From the NCBI GenBank assembly GCA_025506515.1, contig CM046454.1:33252022-33316021 (forward strand): a DNA stretch of 64,000 nucleotides, given 5' to 3'. Made by a program: the position numbers and the translations under genes. Below are positions 10,996 to 22,400 of this stretch, in pieces. Origin of the DNA: Flaveria trinervia. Lineage: Eukaryota > Streptophyta > Magnoliopsida > Asterales > Asteraceae. Below the pieces are notes generated by a model that had not been told where the DNA came from, did no database searches, and saw only the letters and a program-made list of their open reading frames with translations. Every line of letters begins with the position of its first letter. Position 1 is the first letter of the stretch.

Positions 10996-13791
10996 TGGGA
11001 CCCAAGCCTTAACTGGCTTGGGTATCCCTGAGTAATCGCACATCAAAAAGTCAACCCACTGTCCATTTGAGGGCGCGGGCATATCATGCTTCTTACTGCT
11101 CTCAGTATCAGATATTGACTTGAGTTTTCTTTCCACAAGCCAGCTTTGTGCAATGCCTATTTGTGATAAATAGATGACGGTTTATGGTTTGAACCTTAGT
11201 TTCCTTATTTCTTTTAGGTGGAGTAATAGAACTCCATTTAGAAGAAATCTGTTTAGAATCTTGAAGCTCAACTTTCTTTCTAGGTGTCTGATACTAAGGA
11301 CAATTAGAAGCTATATGTCCTCTTTCAACAATTGTAGCATGAGCGAACTTCTACATGTTAGGAAACGTCTCTATGGAGAAGAGTGTGAGACCGTGTGACT
11401 TTGGTCTTGTTGGGTTTCAACTCTTCTCTTGTTTGGATGTTTTAACTTCTTTAATAAACTTTACCTTTTGAGCAGTTGAAACATCTTTTGCCTTTGTTTG
11501 TTTGGACTATTACGTGGAGCATGTGGTAGGTTAGTTTGTTTAGTCACTTTCTGTTCAGAAGAAGATGTGGTAGATCCTGACTGTATATTAACCTCTTTAA
11601 ACTGTTCGTCCAAATTAACAATATGCAGTTTACCCTTAGATTTCAAAGTGTTCTTCTCTTTAGTGGCAGATTCCATCTTTTGACACGTGGAATTTGGATC
11701 TCTAACTAGAGGAGTGGTCACCACAAGATCCTTAATAGGATTGTTGTTTATTGGTCGAAATTTTGTATTTAACAAAATCTCATGTGGTGGTGGAACCACT
11801 TTGTAACCTAATCCCTCCCCGTAATTTTGTTCTTTGACCAAGTTTTTAACTATATGTGAAGAACTAGTCCAATTGTGCAGTTTTTGTTTAAAAGAATTTA
11901 CTTCGACTTCCAAAACTACTTTGTCCTTTTTAGTTTCTTCAAGGGAGTTTAAATAGAGCTTAATGTCCTTTGCTTCATTAAAGCCACAACTTCGGTTTCC
12001 CTTAGTTGTTTATTTAATAGTTCTATTTTTTCTTTGTAATTGGGCTCATTTTGTTTTAAAATGTGATTTGCTTCTGTGCACAGTTGCCAGTCCTTTACTA
12101 AGCTATCGTTATGATCTAATAACCTAGCAAATTTGAAATCAATACTTTCTCTAAATTTATTACATTCAAAACAAGCATGATTATCAAACAATTGGTCTTT
12201 AGAACTTACCTGAGAAGATTCAGTTGAATCTGCCATCAGTGCAGAGATTGTCTCTTCAGCTACTGGAGATTCTGAACATGTAGTTTTGTCATCTTCTTCA
12301 ATCACAGGTTTGACCACTTTCGTAGCTTCTTCAGTTTCTGACATGGCTATTTCGACTGCGAGATCGTCTTCACCTTCAGTATCGTCATCCAACACCTCGA
12401 CATTTGCAATGTTGGATTCTCCCGAAGGCACGAATTTGAAGGTCCAGTCTTGCCCTTCATCACCTTGAGGAGTCAACGCCTTTGTCTTGATGTTAGACGA
12501 TGTAGCTACGCCAATTGGTTTATCTTTATGTTTGAATGTCAAGAACGGGTTCCCGTTGCCAGTCTTCTTAGGCTTTACACATTCACGTATAAAGTGCCCC
12601 TTCTCTCCACAGCTGAAACAGGTCACTTTGGACTTGTCAAACCCAAATGTAGTGTCTTTGGTAGCTATAAGTTCTCTCCCGTCTTTTTAACAAACTTCAT
12701 AGCCCTCCGGACAGCACTAGCTAATGCCAACATTATGTCCATATGTTCAAGCTCGTTCTCGTCTACCTGTTCGTAGTCTTCGTCTACTAGATGGCAGTTA
12801 CCAATCATTCCTGCAACCAACCAGTCATATGAGTGTACCACAGCCCCAATAAATCATGTGTTCTTTAGCCACCACCACATTGATGTTTCCGAGGTTCTTA
12901 GTCTTCAAATTTATAGCATTAGCCTGTGGTGCAATAAAATGGGTACTTGATGACCCAGACGTGTGAGATCCAGAAGTTATGTTGTGAAGGAGCAGTTGAA
13001 CTAGAAACAAAAGCCGGTTGAAGGGGTGCTCCTGAACCGGTTGCTGTAGAAGAGGCGTTGTAAAACAAAGGATTTTGATCAATGTTCCTTTCTTTTGCGA
13101 CCTGTATATCATCCTAAATTCCTCGTCTCTTAATTTCAGGATGAATCATTTATATCTAACTTTTCCAAAATACTGTTCTGTCTTAGGTTAGATACATATG
13201 AATCCGACTTCTCTGGTAACCCATCAGCCAAACTGGAAACCTTATCTTCCATTGACGTTTTAACTTCATGAATATGTAGCTCACTCATGAGATGATAACC
13301 TGTCGATTACATCATCTAGACTTTCCTTACCCATTGAAGAGAAGTTGTCAACTCCTTCTTTAACGCTTTTGCCTTTAGAGCTTTTAACCAAGCATTCTCG
13401 TCATAGTGTTTTTCCAAGGCTATCCAAAGTTTCTTAGCCTGTTTATTCTCAGAGAATTAACGGAATATATCCTTCTGTATAGACTGAGTTAACAGGGCAT
13501 ACACTTTCTTCTCTACGTTATATTTTGCTTCTTGCGTGTCATTCATCCCTCCCAAAGTCAGTTTCACTCCATTAGCCCTTACTAGCATGTCATACCCTGT
13601 CTTGATTGACTCCCAAAGGTTGGGATCAACTCCATTTAAGTAAATCTCAAAACATTGCTTCCATTGAGGGTAATCGTCTAACGTTATTAGCTTAGGGGGT
13701 TTATTGTGATTCCCTGTCTCATTTTCCTGAAGTAAGAGGTTCTGGATTTGTGTTATCTCCCTGCAATAAAAGCTGAGTATTGCTCTTCCAT
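10996..13791 (-). pseudogene. E gag
   Basis: The ATG at 13791 opens MEEQYSAF, then a frameshift. The capsid-like part is readable as LDDYPQWKQCFEIYLNGVDP, SIKTGYDMLV and AKYNVEKKVYALL at about 13700-13480, the pattern of copia gag. A canonical CX2CX4HX4C zinc knuckle (CFSCGEKGHFIREC) lies at about 12580-12625. Downstream is an acidic, Glu/Asp/Ser-rich and partly coiled-coil stretch (12560-11949) and a further basic and Ser-rich stretch (11913-11461). The frame runs on to the gag-pol junction at about 10990. Gag packages the element RNA in virus-like particles. At about 900 codons it is long for copia gag but usual for SIRE-type elements. Several stops and frameshifts are present. Confidence 0.75.
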
Positions 13792-13844
13792 TTAGTTACT
13801 TTAAAATTTTTTGAAGTCAAATACTTTGCTTATGGGAATGGACC

Positions 13845-14065
13845 ACTCATGCAATTGAACTTATGCGATTGGGTCAGCCGTGCCAATGGAGTATGCGGAT
13901 GAATTCAATCAAGCGATTGATTCAATCGTGTGGAAGGAGAGTGCGGTTGGAGTCTATGTGAATGAAGCTGGTCAGTCATGTGAATGAACAAGACGACTGA
14001 GACTCAATCGTGTGTATGGAGGGTGCGAATGAGTTCAGTGGTGCCATTAAGTCAATCGTGCGACT
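13845..14065 (-). repeat. E leader word array
   Basis: Between the PBS and gag are about ten loose copies of the cagtcgtgcgactg-type word (for example caatcgtgcgactg, aagcgattgattcaatcg, cagtcatgtgaatg). It is more degraded than the LTR array. Confidence 0.65.
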
Positions 14066-14280
14066 GAAGGCTACTGTTTTTGCAAAAACGAATGTTTTGA
14101 ACACTTTGCCGCAAAAACATGAATTTCTTACGAACCCTAATTGCCATATGATGAAACACGTTAACTTTATGACTAGAAGACTTCGAAAACACTTTTTGGC
14201 ACAAAAAGATTGAATTTTTGAGTGAAAAACACGATTTTTAGGCCAAAATCGATTGAATCACATGTAAATCTAGAGCCAAA

Positions 14281-14292
14281 GCTCTGCTACCA
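14281..14292 (-). other. E primer-binding site
   Basis: The minus strand reads tggtagcagagc two bases inside the 5' LTR. It matches the 3' end of initiator-Met tRNA with one change, and marks where minus-strand DNA synthesis would be primed. Confidence 0.85.
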
Positions 14293-14294
14293 CT

Positions 14295-15044
14295 TGTTAG
14301 GACCGTATACGGATGGAGTACCAACTGATTTATGTGCATACCAACTTAAATAGTGCGGAATCCTATTTGATTGGCGATCCAATCAGTAAGTACGCACGTA
14401 GATCGATCTTAGAATGAATCTAAATGTTATGAACGATTGTAAATAATATCGATTCTGTGCGATCTATGAACTTGGAAGAGTTCTCTAAGGTCTTTGACGG
14501 CTAGGGTACGAGTAGGAGTTGAAATATTGAAGGTGTTACGTTTCTCCACGAATTAAGTGGTATTTTTAGGTTAGGTTTAGTCAATCGTACGACTGGACCA
14601 TTAGCATGGTGCAGTCGTGCGACTAAAGCATGCGTCCGAGTCAATCACACGACTAAAGGTTCAGTTGTGCGACTGAGTCATCCATATGTCTCAGTCGTGA
14701 GACTGATCCAGTCTCCTGGTTCAGTCGTGCGACTGGTCCATTAGCATGAAGTATTCATGCTATGGTCCATTAGCATGGTCCATTCGCATGAAAACTTCAT
14801 ATGACAAAGTATGAATATGTTTCTTAATCATTACTTGACTCAGGTCTATTTAAGCAACCACAAACCTATATAGTTGGTTCAATATGCATTACTAAGTAAT
14901 AAACATTGAAACATACACTGAAACATTTAACATTAAGATCACCAATCACATATTTTGTTTCATTCAACTCATACATTTCGTTTACATTTAGGACATGACA
15001 GACATATACATTAAGATTGTAAACTAGGTACATATGTATCAACA
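14295..15044 (-). repeat. E 5' LTR
   Basis: The 750-bp LTR reads TGTTGATACATATG at its start (15044) and ends CCGTATACGGTCCTAACA (14295) on the minus strand, with TG...CA ends and the PBS two bases beyond. The right edge coincides exactly with the resumption of element A. A weak TATA-like ctaaaaatac sits near 14560, next to the word array. The second LTR is not in the window, so age cannot be estimated. Confidence 0.85.
14575..14795 (-). repeat. E LTR word array
   Basis: About nine copies of cagtcgtgcgactg-type words alternate with ccattagcatgg. The latter is the reverse complement of ccatgctaatgg found in gypsy-like element H. The array sits directly upstream of the weak TATA-like box on the minus strand. 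Confidence 0.8.
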
Positions 15045-18000
15045 TGAAGAACGGGTTGTCCTAAAGACTCCAAGAAAGAATAACGCCTATGTCTTAAACC
15101 CGAATCTACAACACCAATAGAAGAAACATGACTTTTGTCAAAAGCATCATTTGATGAGTCCTAGCTTTGGCACATACGTTTTAGGCACACAAACTTTAAA
15201 ACACATGAATAGGTTGGTCAAAGGAAACCATGTCATTGGTATTCCACAAAAAGAATTTCACTTTGCTAATCACTGTTCAGCGTGCCTTAAAGGAAAACGA
15301 CATATATCTTCTCACAAATCCAAGCTAGTGAACACAAAACAATACTCCATTGAAGTTACTTCACATGGATTTGTTTGGACTAACTCATGTAATGAGCATT
15401 GGAAAGAAACAGTATTGTTTGGTGATCATTGATGACTTTTCACAATTTACATGGGTTTTCTTCTTACTTCATAAAAATGAGGCATCCCAAATAATACACA
15501 ACTTATCACAAAAATTGAAAATCAACTTGAGCTTAAGGTCAAAACAATCAGAAGTGATAATGGAACTAAGTTTAAAAATGAAGACATGAGTTCATTTTAT
15601 GCAACCAATGACATTGTTCATCAATTCAGTGCAACTAGAACTCCTTAACAAAATGGGGTAGCTGAAAGGGGAAATAGAACACTAATTGAAGTGGTAAGAC
15701 AATGCTAGCCGATGCTAAACTGCTTATTACCTTTTGGGCAGAGGCAATTAACACATCATGCTTTGTGCAAAATTGAACTCTGATTGTGAAAAAGAGTAAC
15801 ATGACTCCATATGAACTGCTTTTTCATAGAAAACCATTTATTGGATTCTTTAAATCATTTGGTAGTCCATTCTCAATATTAAACACCCGAGACTATTTGG
15901 GAAAGTTTTCATCCAAGTCTGATGAAGGATTCTTTATAGGTTATTCTTCTATTTCAAAGGCTTACAGAGTATTTAATCCAAGATTAAACATTATTGATGA
16001 ATCAACTAATGTTCGATTCAAGGAAACATTATTTCCCAAATCTACAAATGGTCCTGACTGGTTATTTGATATTGACTCATTTACAAAATTATTTGATCAA
16101 TTTCACTTGTCTGATGCAGGAAATCTACATTTAGGTGAAACCTCTACAGGTGTAGAACGAAGAGCTAACTTTCCATTGAGTCCTCCTACATCTACTAAAT
16201 ACATGAATGAAGATGTTCCTCTTCAAGTTGATCCCATTAGACAACCATCACAAAACCAAAGTGTTTCAACTGAAGGAGGTCCGAGCCTCTTACAATCATA
16301 TTCCGAAGATCTATCAACAGAGATCAAAAATCAAAAAACAAGTTACTCGTCCAACTGAAACAGAAAGAACATCAAATGATGAAAGCAATCAAAGTGCTGC
16401 TAAAGTTGAAGCAGTCAATGAAACAAAGTCTGATTATCTTCATAATTCCCCAACAGATGAAGGTGCCTCTGACCATAATAAACTGAATATCTCCAATCTT
16501 GATGTAACAATTGCTCGTGACTCAATTCCAATCACCAGAATACACAAGAATCATCCAGTTGTTCTCATGCTTTCTCTTGATGAAAGGGTGACAAGAAGCA
16601 AGTCTAGTATTGCAAACATCTGTTTGTTCTCATGCTTTTTGTGTCAAATAGTACCTAAAAACATCAAAGAGGCTCTTCAAGACAATAGCTGGATTGAAGC
16701 AATGCAGGAAGAATTGCTCTAATTCATGAAGCAAGAAGTATGGCAACTGGTAGGTCTTCCAGAAGAACAATACTCTATCGGTACCAGATGGTTGTATAGA
16801 AACAAGATTGATGATAGAGGGATCGTCATTAGAAATAAAGTAGGACTAGTGGCATAGGGATACACTCAAGAAGAAGGAATCGATTATCATAAAGTGTTTG
16901 CACCTGTTTCCAGACTAGAAGCAATAAGCATCTTTCTTGCATATTCTGCGTCCATGAAGTTTACTGTTTACCAACTGGATGTGAATTGTTCTTTCTTATA
17001 TGGAAAGATTGCTCAAGAAGTCTACGTGAGTCAACCACCTGGCTTAAAGATCCAGATTTCCCTCACAGAGTTTACAAGCTTGACAAAGCTCTATATGGTC
17101 TTCACCAAGCTCCAAGGAAGTGGTATGAGACTCTATCATCTTTTCTTCTTGAAAATGGATATGAAAGAGGAAAGATTGATTAGACTCTCTTCAGAAAGAG
17201 AAGAGGAAAAGACATGCTATTAGTCCAGATTTATATAGATGATATCATTTTTGGCTCAACAAACAAGCAACTCTGTAAAGACTTTGAAGACCTTTTGCAT
17301 TCAAAATTTCAAATGAATGCAATGGGGGAACTCACTTTCTTTCTAGGGGTGCAAGTCCAACAAACAGCAAATGGAATCTTTATCAATGAATTAAAATATA
17401 TGGAAACTATGTTGAAGAAGTTCCACTATACTGATCGTCAGTCTATTAGAACTCCTGTGGATACTAAAGTGAAGATTGGACATGATCCCGAAGGCAAATC
17501 AGTGGATCAGACTCACTATCAATCAATGATAGGTTCACTTATGTATCTAACAGCCAGTAGGCCTGACACTATGTTTGGTGTTTGTGTGTGTGCTCGATAT
17601 CAAGCTGATCCTAAAGAATCTCATGTGAATGCTGTCAAGAGGATTTTCAAATATCTTAAGGGCAAACCTGCTCTTGGGTTATGATATCCAAAGGAAGGAT
17701 ACTTCAATCTCTATGCCTTCACTAATAGTGATTATGGAGGGTGCAACTTCAATAGGAAATCCACCTCTGGCAGTTGTCAATTTCTTGGTCCCAGACTGGT
17801 CTCCTGGCAGTGCAAGAAGCAGACAACGTATCTGTCTCAACTGCAGAAGCTGAGTATATTACAGCTTCAGCCTGTTGATCTCAACTACTCTAGATTCAAA
17901 ACCATATGCTTGATTATGGTTTTAACTTCTTGTACACACCAATTCACATTGATAACATAGCAGCTGTTTTATTACAAATAATCCAGTTCAGCACTAAAAA

Positions 18001-18174
18001 ACAAAACACATTGAAACTAGATATCACTTTTTGAGAGACTATGATGAAAAGGGGTTAATCAAATTGATTCAAGTACCCACTGAAAATCAATTGGCTGATT
18101 TATTTACTAAGGCATTTGAACCTAGTAGGTTTGAATTCCTAGTTTAATCAATTGGCATGATTAATCTTGAGTAA
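15045..18174 (+). pseudogene. A pol: integrase, RT, RNase H
   Basis: The readable product starts in the gag-pre-integrase segment (HMNRLVKGNHVIGIPQKE, then CSACLKGKRH at about 15190-15305). The integrase core follows (HMDLFGLTHVMS near 15355, RSDNGTKFKN near 15550, NGVAERGNRTLIEV near 15655-15690). The integrase tail runs from 15786. RT begins near 16720 and carries an intact YIDDIIFGS box at about 17230-17260. RNase H runs to FEPSRFEFLV at 18144 and, past a stop, SIGMINLE to 18174. In-frame stops (for example at 15645 and 16855) and frameshifts near 15700, 17050 and 17680 inactivate it. It matches B pol closely along its length. Confidence 0.9.
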
Positions 18175-18805
18175 AACAATTAAAACATCAAAAAAATTTA
18201 AAAAAAATAGAAAATCACAAAACGAAATCAAGTGTGATGATGAAAAGAATAATTGGGAAACGATATAACTACAGTCATTATATCATTCAATATGCTTCAT
18301 TTCAAAATTTGAGAGACTGTCATGACTTACCAGATATGTTGGTAGGCCCAACTTGGAAGAGAAGATACATGTAGTGATGAATTAAAATCTTATTCAATAG
18401 TGAATCACCCATCTCAAGGTACAGGTATGTATTGGCTTATCTGAGTGTATGTGCGTGTAGTAACCTAAACACAACAGGTAGTGAAACTTTATGATTCTCT
18501 TCACTACATCAAGTATCATCTTGTTTTGCTGAGCAAAGACCTGATGAAACATGCACATAATGCAGACATACTGATCCAAAAGATTCCCAATGAGGAACAC
18601 ATCCAATTGGATGAATCTACAAAAGCAATACATTCCAAGTGAATGAACAAAAGAATCCGATCATGGATCACCTTCCAAAGTGAAGTGAAAAGTATCCCAA
18701 TGTGGATCATCATGAAAGGAATCAAAGTAAAAGAATCCCAATAAGGATTAGTGAAAATGAGGTCTCATAACTTAAGTAACTTGTAAGGAAAGTTGTGAAA
18801 AAGTT
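18175..18805 (+). other. A post-pol spacer, left part
   Basis: Non-coding. It is homologous to the B spacer at about 25420-26050 on the other strand. At about 18565-18755 it holds four loose copies of a roughly 40-bp unit built on aaaagaatcccaatgtggat. It ends gtgaaaaagtt, the insertion site of element B. Confidence 0.7.
18801..18805. repeat. Target-site duplication AAGTT, left copy (element B)
   Basis: AAGTT directly precedes the left LTR of B. The identical copy follows the right LTR at 49084-49088. Confidence 0.9.
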
Positions 18806-19027
18806 TGACTGGGTTGAGTAAGATTGAGATTCTTACTATGAATCGAATATGGTAATCAAGTCAATGATTGAATGGCGAAAACAACAATAAAAGAACATTC
18901 AATGCAAGAAAATTACTCATAAATGCTTTTGTATTGTATATATGATAGTTGATGAATTACAGAGAATAATTACAACAAAAATTCTCTATGTCTATTTGTC
19001 ATCACCTCAAGTACGAGGTTATCTATT

Positions 19028-19039
19028 CTATTTATAGGC
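19028..19039 (-). promoter_or_regulatory. B LTR TATA box (3' copy)
   Basis: The minus strand reads gcctataaatag. The 5' LTR has the same at 48597-48608. It lies about 60 bp downstream of the word array. Confidence 0.75.
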
Positions 19040-19094
19040 AGACAAGATGCCTTTTACAAAATGACTAAACTACCTCTGAACTATTATTTCAGAA

Positions 19095-19395
19095 CTAGTC
19101 TAAGTCTTCATCCGCATCTTTTCTTGTTCATCCGCATGGACCAATGCGGATGAGATAACTTGATCAACATTTCTTCACTTGATCATTTGCATTAGTATGT
19201 TGGTCATCCGCATTGGTTAATGCGGATGAACAAATACTTATGCGCATTTGTTCGGTCATCCGCATTTGTCAAATGTGGATGAGCAAAGTCTTGTCTGCAT
19301 TGACTTTTAGTCTTTCGCATTTATCAATGCGGAAGAGCAAATACTTGTCCGTATTTGCATTATGTCTTCCGTATCTGCATTATGTCATCCACATT
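19095..19395 (-). repeat. B 3' LTR word array (catccgcattt/aaatgcggatg)
   Basis: About 14 copies of catccgcattt, its reverse complement aaatgcggatg, or the variant cttccgcattt. Many sit as head-to-head pairs (for example catccgcatttgtcaaatg), so single-stranded forms can fold into short hairpins. The word is shared with A and with the spacers of both elements. Confidence 0.88.
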
Positions 19396-19477
19396 TCTTC
19401 TAGGACTTAAGGGATTCTAGCAGAGCATCATCAAATCACCCATTGAGTTGGCATGTATGATCCTTTCAAGTGCAACA

Positions 19478-19491
19478 ATACTCCCCTAAGG
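19478..19491 (-). other. B polypurine tract
   Basis: The minus strand reads ccttaggggagtat immediately before TGTTGCAC. It parallels agggggagtt in C and D. Confidence 0.8.
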
Positions 19492-22400
19492 ATTATACAG
19501 CCTATTTTTCTTCAATGTTTGGGAGGTGAATAATGTTGAGGAATCTGCTGGGTCTTCTAGAGGTAATATGAATGCAGCCTTAGTTGGATCCAGGATAGCC
19601 TTGATCATGTTCACAAAATCAGTTGCTTCTAACATCCCGTCTCTACTTAGCACATGGATCTCATTTTGCTCATGTTGTAGATGGCTTCCATTGGTAACTT
19701 TTTTAGTGAAATAGGCTCCCAAATGTAATTGTAGAAAGACCATCTCTATGAATCAGTAAGCTCCCCCCACGTCTACCTCAAGTTTCATAATAATCCTAAG
19801 TTGCAAGGGTGTCTTCTTTTTCTTTCTTTTATCTCTTTTTGTATTGATGCGATCATAGGCTAATTTTATCAACTTGATGAACTTTAGGAAAAGTGGCATA
19901 TCTTGTTCACCCAATTTGTTGTTTATTTCCCTGAAGTGTCTGGTATAAATGTAGTGGATGTATGATTCATCAAGTAGTCTTACTTCATATCCACTGAATA
20001 ATCTTATTTCAGCTCCCTCCTTTCCTGCCCACTTCCTTTCAATCACCATCTCATAAGTTTTCTCATCATAGTACACATTTGATATGGGTGTGGAGGAATG
20101 AGTACCAGACACCATTTTCCTTTTCAAAGCTTTTGTTGGTTTCACCTTCAACTTAGGGAACACAACTTCTTCAGCTTGTATGTTCTTCTTCTTCTCAAGT
20201 GGATTAACAAAAGACTTATCTTTCTTCATGCAAACACTCTTTAATGAATTGAAATTATCAGTTCTTTTGATCATTTTGAGTATGTTTTCAAATTCATATC
20301 CTCTGAACATAGCTGAATGATTAATCAATTCCAGTTGAGCTAGTTCTTTTAAATCATGAATCTCCAGGGCATTTACTAGAGCAGAGTACTCAGTAAAGAA
20401 TTGCACCAGCCCTGAGATTCATTTTACCATGAACATGTTCCACATGCAATCATACTTCCAAGCAATTATTTTTTGATCAACTTTGCCTCTGGGAGTAGAC
20501 ACCCCTCTAATTAACTCCGTAGTTGTTAATCTTTCTTGTAATTTCAACTAAGAGGGTTCTTCAAACCATTTAGGGTACTTGTGTAGAACAGGAGCCAATA
20601 GTTCTTGATCTTTCTGATTCAACATCATGTCTTCAGCATATACTCTATATCTTGGCTTTTTTTCTTGATATTTCTTCTTCTAACCTCTTGAGTCTTTCTT
20701 TCTTCTCATTAATCATTTGAAGAGTTGCAGCCCTTAATGAGTTAGTTTTCATGTTCCCAATCTTCATTCTTGTCAACCCTTGGCTTGAAAGATAGTCCTT
20801 TATTTCCTTATCTGACATACTATAAGGATCAGGAAATAGTGGTTTAGGAGTTAGGGATGATTTCTTCATAGATGATAGTTTAGGCAGAGGTGCCTTCTTG
20901 AGAAAGATCTTTCATACTCAGTTGTAGTTGATTTCTTCATAGGAGGCAATTTTGGTACATAATCCTTTCTAATTGCTGATTTCTCATAATCAGTTTCAAC
21001 ACTTGGATCCAATAGCTTTTTCACTTTTTCTTCCTCTTCCTTCATTCCTTCATAGGTCATCCCAAAGACTTCATCTGGATCATACCCTTCATTGATCAAA
21101 AACATTGCTTTTATCATTAAGTCATCAGTTTCGGCTTTTGACACCATTTCTTCCACTGGTTGTTCTGTTTTCATAGGACTGTCCATATGAACATCCTCTT
21201 CAACATCATATCCTCCAGCTATCTCTCCTTCTTCTAGATCAATGGTAACAACTTGTTTCTTTAATTGAGCTTTAGCCTGCTCATGTTCTTCAAGAAATTC
21301 AGCTATTACTGCCAGGCTTCTTGGATCATCTTTCTGTTTCTTACACTTTCTTCTTCAACCACTGGTCTTTTACCCTTAGCCTTTTCAGCTAGATATTTTC
21401 TCTTTCTTGAGTATGTTTGAAGTTACGGACTTGAAGTTTCTGCCTTTTCAATCACTTTAGACATTTTTTCAGGTGTGGTTTGTTCTTGAACATTAACTTC
21501 TATTTCCTCATTCTCTTTTTCTTTTCTTTTTCTATTTCTTTTTATTTTTCCTTTTCACACATTTCTCTTATAATTTCTTTCTGTTCTTCAGTCAGTGACA
21601 CAGCAGGACAATCTGCATGCTCAACTCTTTCTCCAAAGGAACTGGAGATTAAGGGATGAATACAATAGGTTCAGAAGTGGTCTTTTGATTGATCATAAAT
21701 TCCTAAAAATCATCATCTACACTGAATTCTTCAGATGTAAAGTTCTAAAGCATTGAAAAGTTCATCAAATTCAGCTTTCTTAGTGTGAGCAGTATTTGTT
21801 TTTCCAGAGTAATCACCGTCTCTATACTTTGTTCCTCATGCTTTGTTTGACTTGTATCTTTTTCTTGTTCTTCATTGTCAGAGACAGACTGGTTCTCATT
21901 ATTATCAACCTTTTCTTGTTCTTCATTATCAACCTTTTCTTGTTATCTTTCCTTTCATCAGCCACAACACTTCTTTGAATCTCAATTATAAGCTCAAGTT
22001 TAGATATCCTCTTATTTTGGCTTTGAATTTCATTTTCAAGATTAGATATGATTTCAGCTTGTTTTTCAATAATGTTCTCTTGTTCTTCCATTGCTATGGT
22101 TTGAATCGCAAGAGTGTCAACATGGCCACTCACTTATTCTCTTGAATGATTGAGTGCAACTTTTAAGTTTTCAATTTCTTTCTCTTTCTCCTTCTTTTCA
22201 GCTTCATGTTTTTCTTTAAGCTTTTTTAACTCCTGCTCCTTTTCATCAAGCTCTAGAATCCTATTCAATGATTCTAGCTCTCCTACTTAAAATCCTTTCC
22301 ATCCTTTCCACTTTTTGTAGGAGCTCAAATATTAGTTCATCTTATTCATCAGGCCTGTTTTTATTGGATTCAGCAAAGCTCTCTGAGGGAGAAGTTGCTT

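Larger units (their letters stand above)
3547..15044 (-). mobile_element. Element E: Ty1/copia SIRE-type element lacking its 3' end here
   Basis: On the minus strand the order is 5' LTR (14295-15044), PBS, leader, gag, protease, integrase, RT, RNase H, long spacer and an env-position ORF that runs to 3547. The 3' LTR is not in the window because gypsy element G begins there. Its 5' LTR abuts the pol of element A at 15045, exactly where A starts to match the homologous pol of element B. E is therefore an insertion into A, with TGAAG at 15045-15049 as the expected target copy. Confidence 0.85.
15045..18805 (+). mobile_element. Element A: Ty1/copia, left piece
   Basis: This is the left surviving part of a SIRE-type copia element of the same family as B. 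It begins in mid pol because element E is inserted at 15044/15045, and it stops at 18805 where element B is inserted. It resumes at 49089. Its LTRs and gag are not in the window. Confidence 0.88.
18806..19477 (-). repeat. B 3' LTR
   Basis: A 672-bp LTR that reads TGTTGCACTTGAAAGG at 19477 and ends CCCAGTCA at 18806 on the minus strand. A TATA box (gcctataaatag, 19028-19039) follows a dense word array at 19095-19395. It differs from the 5' LTR by scattered substitutions and by about 39 bp in the word array. Confidence 0.92.
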
